25,554 bases of DNA, taken from the NCBI RefSeq assembly GCF_000003815.2, contig NC_049984.1, positions 17,230,029 to 17,255,582 on the forward strand, in the 5' to 3' direction. Made by a program: the position numbers and the translations under genes. The DNA comes from Branchiostoma floridae (taxonomy: Eukaryota > Chordata > Leptocardii > Amphioxiformes > Branchiostomatidae). The first letter of the stretch is position 1. Each line of letters begins with the position of its first letter. This document shows positions 18,799 to 25,554 of the stretch, in pieces. The notes beneath the pieces were generated by a model. It was given only the letters and a program-made list of their open reading frames with translations, did no database searches and was not told where the DNA came from.

Positions 18799-20025
18799 GA
18801 GACATCAATTCTTGTTAGGAGCTTTTATACTTTTCCAACGTTTTTAGAAAATCGAGAAACTCCACATGTAAAATGGTACGGATTTTGTGGGCATTGTGGA
18901 TAGGGTTAGGGCAGCTAGAGCGAGACGAAATTACATTGTATGTTTTTTTATCGATCTCGACTGATGTCGGATTCAGGGATCATTGCACCAAGACCATAAC
19001 TCATTAGGTAAACAGAGGACTGCACAAGAAATAAGGTTAGCTAACGTTAGCATAAACTGGCGACATACCATAGCCTACTACCAATATCGTAAAATGGATG
19101 TAGAGGAGGGTACTTAAACTGAGACGAGCGATCGACGGGTTCAGTGTTTTACAGCTGAAGTTGTGTTTAAGGTATTGAGCATGACTTATAGAAAGGTTCC
19201 GCGATGATACGAATTATTAGGTACAGTGTCTTTGCAGGGAGAGGACTGCAACATACCGTGCTGACGAGAAATGAGTCACTGGCTTCCAGAACTCTTAAGT
19301 ATTGTTTATCAATACGAGAAGTACAAAATACAGATCTATGTAGTCTTCCGTACAATATTTCTCAGTATTACAAAGTGCAAAGCTACAGAACGGTCACGGT
19401 GAGTCCAGCTGTCAGTTAACGGGAAGTCTAATTTAAACTATTCTATGGTACATCATTTACGTAACAAAGACTTGGCAGTTCACAAAAGTACAACTTTCTT
19501 CTTGAAATCAATAAAGATTATTTTCTACTGTCCCCGATCTTGGAGCGTCGTTCTCCTGTGCACATCTTGCATTCACACCGTCGGCCCTCGGAGGCCGGGC
19601 AGCCCTGGCGTTAACGTTGGTCTGGCTATGTCGTGGGATCGTGCGTCTACGATATATGTTAGTATCAGTGTCGTGGATAAATGCAGTCCTTCCAAGAATC
19701 ACACACATGAGCATGGATAATTAAAGAAATCGACGTCCTCTCAGACACATTCTGCTATTACCATGGTCTTCAATTTGTCGGTAGACTGGCGTCTTTCACA
19801 GTTTCTTCGGCTATCCTCTTAGTCATCGTCTTCCCTTGCAAAGACCGACAGAACTAGAAGTTCTATTCGCAACAAAACAATACATGTAGTGTATAGAACT
19901 TGGTACATGTGCCATGGATTGTAATTAGTACCTATTGTTCAATAAGGAGGACAGTATAGCCTAGTATACACGGATATGCTATCACCAAGACCCTAACACG
20001 TAGAGCAGAGTTCTAGTTGTGCAGC
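18799..20025. other. Intergenic stretch between two convergent genes
   Basis: No exon was recognised on either strand. It includes GCTAACGTTAGC (19040-19051), another small palindrome, and a GC-rich patch around 19590-19615 (GGCCCTCGGAGGCCGGGC). The 3' untranslated regions of both flanking genes should lie here. Confidence 0.55.
19510..19515 (+). promoter_or_regulatory. Candidate poly(A) signal AATAAA
   Basis: First plus-strand AATAAA after the MARVEL stop codon, about 885 bp downstream, in the context CAATAAAGATTATTTT. It would give an unusually long 3' end including the GAGT tract. A variant signal nearer the stop is possible. Confidence 0.3.
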
Positions 20026-20126
20026 TCACGTCTGATGCTCGCCACAGGGCAGGTGGCTGGCGAGACTGGTGTCCAAGATGGCGGTGTCCTTTTCGAAGAA
20101 AAACTTGTGCCCTTCTTCCAAGGTTA
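20026..20126 (-). CDS. Coiled-coil gene exon 6 (stop codon)
   Basis: Follows acceptor GCTTTTCTCTACAG in phase 1 and reads TLEEGHKFFFEKDTAIL, ending SHLPCGEHQT and TGA. The fit of phase with exon 5 supports it. No clear poly(A) signal was found downstream. Confidence 0.8.
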
Positions 20127-23100
20127 CTGTAGAGAAAAGCAACAGAGCAATGTTGATAATTGATTAATCATGCAACATACAGAATCACAGAATCTGCCAT
20201 GTCATTCTGAAACGTCTGGCACTTCATTCAGGTTTATTCAGTGGCTTGATTCGTTTTGGATTACGTATGAATTTGAAATGTTCCACAATACCAAGTCATT
20301 TTTATAGCCATGTTCCGATGTGGTGTTGACCAATACTGACCGCTGCTGTCCAGCTCATTCAGAGTCACATCTGGCTGTTTGGTTTGCAGGTCGACTGTCT
20401 GTCTGTCTGTCATATCTTCGATAGACTTATGGGCGCCGCCAAGAACCACTGTGCATAGAAGAGTAATTACTAGTATGACGTCAATCGGTAAGAAGAGAGA
20501 AATTCAACATACCTACATGTACTATTTACGTGTCTTACCGGGACTTGGAGAGGCTTGTCGAAGACCCTGCAGCTCCTGACGCAGAATGCCCATCTCTTGC
20601 CGCAGGTCTTTGTTCTCCTGACTCTGCCTCTCCAGCTCAGCGCACCGGTCTTTCATCCTCAGCGCGCTGTCCACGGCGTCCTCCCACCTCTCCGCGCTGA
20701 ACACGCGCTGGAGACCATCCATGTCATCCTGCAGTACCGTCAACTCCTGCAAGAGGCGCTTCTCCTCGTCCTGACTGTCCCGGAGGTCGAGTCGGAGGTC
20801 GGCCAGTTCCTCGTGGACGTCGTGCAAGTGTTCCTTGACTTGTTTTTGCTACAGAACAACAACACATGTACAAAGTTACTGATGTGTTTGTTCATTAGGA
20901 TAATAACGTTACATTTTCAAATTAGGAGATTCGTTGTCGAGACCTATTTTAATTGTCTAGCCATACAGATTACCATTACAACTGTGTGATTCAAAGGTTC
21001 ATTTCTCTTCTTGTTATCCTTTTATTGTCCAAATGTCTCTCTGTTCCAACGAGCTATTGTAATGTTAACTTTCCAAATCCCTTATGGTATCCAAAAACCT
21101 CCACATTGATTGAAAAAAAAAAACACAACACAATCCTAGGATGATGCAGCATCACAGTGATGGCACCAGTAATATCTAATACACTTCAAGTATCCAAGTG
21201 TTCAATTTTTGCTCGTGTGCCTGTGAAATGATGAGATTTGGCGTTGTGGTCCACTTATGCCTATAAGATATAACGTTTGCAGTAAAAGCAATAGCAGAAG
21301 AAAATACAGTTTCAGTGAACTCAAGGCACAGGTGTGAAGCGATTCTGACCACAAGCAGGAAACCATTCATGGTGGTGTATTAACGTAGTTTTATACGTAT
21401 GTGGTGTGTTGATGAGGTGGTGTACTAGTAACTCACACATTTCAGCTGGAAGTCCGTGAACACTTCCTCCGCAGTCTTGTTGACTTTCTGTCTCCACTTT
21501 TCTGCCCGGGCAGCGAACTTTGCCTTGCAGGTCTTTATCTTTTCCTCTAACTCCGCAACCTGCACACAGATTATGTGTTGAATGCTATTTCAGGTACATC
21601 CTACAACATAAACACTACGGATAAGCTTCATACATTTGAAGTTTCTGACTTGCCCACTAGTCTACGCCACATATACAGTTACTCAAGCAATTGGATATGA
21701 TTTTAGAAACAGCCAGACATTTCAGATAACATGCAAAGTTCTATACGTAGGCCTTCTTTCCTGTTGAGGGTGGGATTATTTATATTCTCTCATATATAGC
21801 CTCTCTAACTCCTCTCTAACCTTCATCGATGTATCCACTAGTCTGTGAGACAAAAACAGTTTAGTACTGTAACGGAGCCTCTTTACATTGAGCCGCTCGG
21901 AGCGCAGTCTCATAAGACCAACCCACCTGTTCTTTGTACTCCTGTATCTCCACGTTCTGTTCGTCCAGTGCTCTCCTCATCTTGAGGATCTGGTTATCCT
22001 TCATGAGCATCCTGGCGTCCTGCCGCCGCATCTTCTTCCTCAGCTCCTCCTTCTCCTCCTCAAACTGAGCCTCCTGCTGCAGCATCTGCCGCGCCAGAGT
22101 CGCGTTCATGTTCCGCAAGGACTCGATTTCATTCTGTTTGGCGAGAGAAATAAAACTTCAGGAGAGGCTCTTTGTCATTTCCACATCTGCTGCGCCAGTG
22201 TCACGCTCATGCTCCGCAAGGACTCGATTTCATTCTGGTTGGGGAAAGAGACAAAATTTGATGAAAAGTTCATTATCATTTCCACATCTGCCGCACCAGA
22301 GTCGCGTTCATGCCCCGCAAGGACTCAATTTCATTCTGGTTGGGAAGGAGACCAAATCTCAGGAGTTCATTATCATTTCAATCATCTCAGCAACGTCTCA
22401 ACTTCAAACATTTTTGAGAAAGATAAAATTTCAGGAGAGATTCACCATTATTTCCATATCTGTTGCATCAGACTTGGGTGAAATTCGTCCTCCATAATGT
22501 CTCAACATCATAATGTTTCTGAGAGAGACTACCGTGGTGTTGTTGCTTCATAGCGTCTCGTAAATATATTATTCTGCATCAGAAAAGAAATTAGACTACC
22601 TACAGCAGAGGTATGCCATGTCCACATTTACCACCGAAGAGTTGCGTTAAGTCTTCAGCAAGGTTTCGTTTTCTTTTTTTTTGTTAGGAGAACAACATTC
22701 AGAGGTTTGCCATCATTTCCGTTCATTTTTGCGTTCATGCTCCGCAAGGACTCAATTTCATTCTGGTTGGTGAAAGAGATCAACTCTTAGAAGTTCGCCA
22801 TCATTTACTCATCTTCCGCGCCAGAGTCCCAGAGTCGTCTTTAGCAACATTTTCTTGAAGAGGTAAATGAAATTTCAAAAGACGTTTGCCATCATTTTCA
22901 CATTTGTCACGCCACAGTCGCAGTTGGTTAACTTAAAAGCATCGTATTTCCGTTCAGTTTCCTGAACAAGGTTTCCATCGGAGAAGACTAAGTTCAAATT
23001 GTGGGGAAAAATTGAGCAAAGCAGCGCTCACCCGATATGTGTCCCTGTTTTCGACAACAGGCCGCTCCGCCCTGCTATCCGCCCGTTCTCTGAACAAACG

Positions 23101-23351
23101 ACGAAAAGGCATCCTTATTCAGTGAAATCTTTCTTCAAAAATATAACTTGGAAAGCGCAGAAACTCCTTGAAGATCAAGCACAAGCTTAAGCAGCGATCA
23201 TTACACGGCACGGTTCTGTGATTTCCGGCTGTCATGGAAACGGAGAGTGCCCGGAAGTCCATTGTACCGTTATAGAACGTTCTTCATTGATGACGCGGCC
23301 GTTCTTGGGGACGAGGGATTCGACGAACATGGTGCGGGCATTCTGGAACAT
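20026..23351 (-). CDS. Coiled-coil protein, 6 exons, about 310 residues, not recognised
   Basis: Minus-strand exons 23268-23351, 21927-22133, 21437-21559, 20539-20848, 20341-20448 and 20026-20126 join in compatible phases (0,0,0,1,1) to 933 bp ending in TGA. The protein begins MFQNARTMFVESLVPKNGRV. It is then almost wholly helical and charged from about residue 29 to 235, with heptad-like leucines, for example LRQEMGILRQELQGLRQ. A less ordered tail follows, ending LPCGEHQT. Nothing enzymatic, membrane-spanning or secreted is visible, so a cytoskeletal, centrosomal or ciliary structural role is a guess from composition only. Exon 1 is the least certain part, because its donor is ACG|GTACAA. 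The first intron carries an array made from the start of exon 2. The gene is convergent with the MARVEL gene. Confidence 0.8.
20341..20448 (-). CDS. Coiled-coil gene exon 5
   Basis: Enters and leaves in phase 1. The acceptor is CTATGCACAG. The donor GCG|GTCAGT has an unusual C at +3. It encodes GGAHKSIEDMTDRQTVDLQ and TLNELDSS. A run of GACA units (20396-20411) is translated as part of MTDRQT. Confidence 0.82.
20539..20848 (-). CDS. Coiled-coil gene exon 4
   Basis: 103 codons plus one base between TTGTTCTGTAG and CCCG|GTAAGA. This is the main coiled coil (HEELADLRLDLRDSQDEEKR; later RQEMGILRQELQGL), ending in a proline/serine-rich turn ASPSP. It is much GC-richer than the introns. Confidence 0.93.
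20849..21436. other. Intron 3 of the coiled-coil gene
   Basis: AT-rich, with stops in all frames of the gene strand. The plus-strand open frames here are antisense to exon 4 or low-complexity. Intron 2 (21560-21926) is likewise featureless. Confidence 0.7.
21437..21559 (-). CDS. Coiled-coil gene exon 3
   Basis: Forty-one codons between CTGTGTGCAG and TGT|GTGAGT, starting VAELEEKIKTCKAKF and continuing the coiled coil (EKWRQKVNKTAEEVF). It is too short to stand out by open-frame length but has clean splice sites and keeps phase. Confidence 0.9.
21927..22133 (-). CDS. Coiled-coil gene exon 2
   Basis: Sixty-nine codons between acceptor CTCTCGCCAAACAG and donor CAG|GTGGGT. Strongly charged coiled coil (QFEEEKEELRKKMRRQ). 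Its first ~17 codons and acceptor are the source of the tandem array upstream. Confidence 0.9.
22083..22930 (-). repeat. Tandem array derived from the start of exon 2, with reiterated splice acceptors
   Basis: The exon 2 start plus acceptor (22083-22183) is followed in intron 1 by tandem copies beginning near 22184, 22285 and 22383 (periods 101, 101 and 98). Increasingly decayed ones follow near 22455, 22622, 22716, 22806 and 22891. Three intronic copies keep a complete acceptor followed by AATGAAAT(C/T)GAGTCCTTGCG: AG boundaries before 22234, 22335 and 22762. In the first two, translation would read NEIESLR, then about ten more codons to QMWK and a stop (TGGAAATGA); the third diverges after NEIESLRSMNA. 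The exon's own sequence continues into the coiled coil only from the copy at 22133. Confidence 0.9.
22931..23267. other. Remainder of intron 1 of the coiled-coil gene
   Basis: No further exon or repeat copy was recognised. The 63-codon plus-strand open frame at 22999-23190 is antisense and unsupported. Confidence 0.5.
23268..23351 (-). CDS. Coiled-coil gene exon 1 (proposed start)
   Basis: Twenty-eight codons from ATG to ACG|GTACAA. The encoded SLVPKNGRVINEERSIT leads in phase 0 into exon 2 (NEIESLRNMN). It is in a CpG-richer island, as expected near a promoter. The alternative is that another, unseen upstream exon is used. Confidence 0.55.
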
Positions 23352-23545
23352 GATGACGCTTGGAGGTAGTCATGAGTGCAACGAGAAACATATTTACCTG
23401 ACATCGTTACCTATTACCTTGTAAAAGGCTACGAGATGATCGATTTGATGGTATTTATCAATAATGATAATACCAGATGAGTTTCTGGTGAGTTTATGTT
23501 GACATTTACAAGTAAGTAGCCATTTTCTCTTGATCAAGTACTGTT

Positions 23546-23563
23546 GACGGTAACGTTACCGTC
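23546..23563. other. Perfect 18-bp palindrome GACGGTAACGTTACCGTC
   Basis: About 195 bp upstream of the proposed start codon of the coiled-coil gene. It could be a dyad binding site or simply a member of the TAACGTTA motif group seen across the window. Confidence 0.9.
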
Positions 23564-24735
23564 CGCGTAAATATTTCCTTTGTTCAGTGGTGACGCTACA
23601 ACTATGTAACGTTACTGCCCTGTCCTTGGTGCTGATTTAGCATGTACTTGACAATTGATGCTGTTTAAATGCGCATTGCTGTAACTGTAAAGGAGGAAAT
23701 GTTCAGGGGGTCTAATTTCGCGGTAGCAGGAAAGTGGGGTGTTTCAGTGGTGTTTAAAGTTCTCAAAAGGGTGCGCGAACAGAAGACTCTCATGTCATCC
23801 ATAAAATTAAGTTGCCTAAACTATGTTTTAGTTGCGTGAACTCGGAAGGGCAATATCTCTCTGTAGTAGTAGTGGTAGTAGTGATTGGTTTATTGATGTG
23901 TCCAGTCGGCTTTGCAGTAAGAAAACTGAATTGCGGCGATTTACAGTGAAACTAGCGCAACGTTATCAATACGACATGGCACTGTTTACGGAATTACCAT
24001 ATGTACAAATAGAATCTGCTTATTAAACAATTACAATCAATTATAAATTTAGATCGTTTCAGAATATCACAATTACAAGTGGTTCTCTGTTCGAACTCTG
24101 CCTGATAGCTTAAGTAATGCTTGATACATTTTGATATTGACAGCCCAGTCAACGCCGATATCAAGAAGCCGATCCTCAAGCTATGTTGGGGTTTTTAAGC
24201 GTGCTTAGGCTAAGAATCTTAGCAAGATTCCGGTTCGGCATTTCAAGTGTCCAGATATCTAAATAGTCCCTAGGAATAAGACGTAAATCATAGGCTGTCT
24301 CTATAGTTTTGGCTCTAAATTTTCCGGATATCGTTTTAGCAATGTATAATGTATTATACCTCTCCAAATGCTTGTTGTTCGAAGCGTTTTATGGAGATTT
24401 GATCGTGCGGCAAACACTTCCTCGTATTAGTGCGCGCGATAGCGGTAAAGCGTTTCGTCGCCTGATTACCCAGATCGTGCGTTGAATGTGCGTTTTGGGT
24501 GTTTCAGCGACATCGGAGAACGCGGAAAACGTATCGCATAAGTTTTCTTCCATTTTACTTCAGTATATGGAAGAAGTCTTGACCTATATTGTCATTAGTC
24601 ATTATCCCAGGAAAAGTCATTTTTACCGTGTAGCGGCCTGTAAAGAATGGCCCCCAACATTAGCAATTTTTGGGGGTGAAGAGCTTACTATTTTTATGAT
24701 TTCTTTTACCATAAATAACATTTCTAAAGAAAATG
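23564..24735. other. Non-coding stretch between the coiled-coil gene and the terminal satellite
   Basis: No exon was recognised. A short GTAGTAGTGGTAGTAGTG tract lies near 23865-23883. Near 24650-24680 CCCCCAACATT and TTTTTGGGGG form a small fold. The 135-codon plus-strand open frame at 24486-24893 mostly reads this sequence plus the first satellite unit, so it is not called. Confidence 0.5.
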
Positions 24736-25554
24736 TTAGGGTTAGGGTTGCGGTTAGGGTTAGGGCTCAGATCTCGGCAACCAAGCACGATATTTCAAAA
24801 CGGTTTGCAGATTACAAGTACCCACCCATAGACCTTTCAAATGATACCAAGTTTGGCAGCCTTCAAGATAGGTTAGGGTTAGGGCTATTTTAGGGTTAGG
24901 GTTAGGGTTGCGGTTAGGGTTAGGGCTCAGATCTCGGCAACCAAGCACGATATTTCAAAACGGTTTGCAGATTACAAGTACCCACCCATAGACCTTTCAA
25001 ATGATACCAAGTTTGGCAGCCTTCAAGATAGGTTAGGGTTAGGGCTATTTTAGGGTTAGGGTTAGGGTTGCGGTTAGGGTTAGGGCTCAGATCTCGGCAA
25101 CCAAGCACGATATTTCAAAACTGGTTTGCAGATTACAAGTACCCACCCATAGACCTTTCAAATGATACCAAGTTGGCAGCCTCAAGATAGGTAGGTAGGT
25201 TATTTTAGGGTTAGGGTTAGGGTTGCGGTTAGGGTTAGGGCTCAGATCTCGGCAACCAAGCACGATATTTCAAAACGGTTTGCAGATTACAAGTACCCAC
25301 CCATAGACCTTTCAAATGATACCAAGTTTGGCAGCCTTGAAGATAGGTTAGGGTTAGGGCTATTTTAGGGTTAGGGTTAGGGTTGCGGTTAGGGTTAGGG
25401 CTCAGATCTCGGCAACCAAGCACGATATTTCAAAACGGTTTGCAGATTACAAGTACCCACCCATAGACCTTTCAAATGATACCAAGTTTGGCAGCCTTGA
25501 AGATAGGTTAGGGTTAGGGCTATTTTAGGGTTAGGGTTACGGTTGCGGTTAGGG
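24736..25554. repeat. 160-bp satellite with embedded TTAGGG telomeric blocks, 5+ units
   Basis: CTCAGATCTCGGCAACCAAG occurs at 24766, 24926, 25086, 25241 and 25401: period 160, with one 155-bp unit carrying small deletions (GTAGGTAGGT in place of the first telomeric pair). Each unit is about 100 bp of unique sequence (ACGATATTTCAAAACGG, then CCCACCCATAGACC) plus about 60 bp of TTAGGG repeats interrupted by GGGCTATTTTAGGG and GGTTGCGGTTAGGG at fixed places. Identical minus-strand open frames (about 62 codons) are by-products of the repeat. The array runs past the right edge. Confidence 0.97.

Noticed and set aside
20555-20989. 144-codon plus-strand open frame
   Set aside because: Antisense shadow of coiled-coil exon 4, leucine-rich only because the complement is rich in CAG/CTC.
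21888-22497. 197- and 129-codon plus-strand open frames
   Set aside because: Antisense to exon 2 and its intronic tandem copies.
24760-25423. Repeated 62-codon minus-strand frames starting MLGCRDLSPNPN
   Set aside because: Translation of the telomere-containing satellite.

Overview
This window looks like nuclear DNA of an invertebrate animal, most likely a lancelet (Branchiostoma-like). The support is split genes with GT-AG introns, all-phase-0 junctions in a MARVEL-family gene, TTAGGG-type telomeric motifs, a 'CCGCCAAGAAGGTTATG' type dispersed element common in marine invertebrates, and many TAACGTTA palindromes. The species call is inference (about 0.6). The sequence is a draft assembly with five N gaps: 2188-2287, 3057-3156, 7342-7441 (each exactly 100 N, so nominal size), 9823-10101 and 10929-11722. 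Nothing suggests a prokaryote, operon or CRISPR.

Layout. 1-1075 is a 104-bp tandem array full of TGTAGG/CCTACA motifs. 1088-1312 is a GC-rich pair of degenerate 106-bp repeats. 1313-3056 is a 206-bp satellite with two 238-bp variant units and an internal gap. 3157-5495 is mostly non-coding and holds a tRNA-like Pol III element, a long inverted repeat and one weak candidate exon. On the minus strand, 5496-5593 is a convincing internal exon of a PX-domain protein of the SH3PXD2/NOXO1/p47phox type; its partner exons were not found here. 5594-10928 is intron or intergenic DNA with two copies of a dispersed repeat. 11723-12974 is an A-rich 33-bp array with phased A-tracts. 12975-15908 is mostly non-coding, with a GC-rich hairpin, a ~60-bp minisatellite, a third, inverted copy of the dispersed repeat and a possible eroded tectonin-like exon.

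Two genes can be assembled exon by exon. A four-exon plus-strand gene (15909-18625) encodes a 175-residue four-helix MARVEL-domain membrane protein. A six-exon minus-strand gene (23351 down to 20026) encodes a coiled-coil protein of about 310 residues that I do not recognise. They are convergent, with about 1.4 kb between stop codons, and no functional link is visible.

The most unusual structure is in intron 1 of the coiled-coil gene. The 3' splice site and the first ~17 codons of exon 2 have been copied into a ~101-bp tandem array, leaving at least three extra intact splice acceptors upstream of the real one, two of which lead quickly to a stop codon. The window ends (24736-25554) inside a 160-bp satellite whose units each carry a block of TTAGGG-type telomeric repeats.
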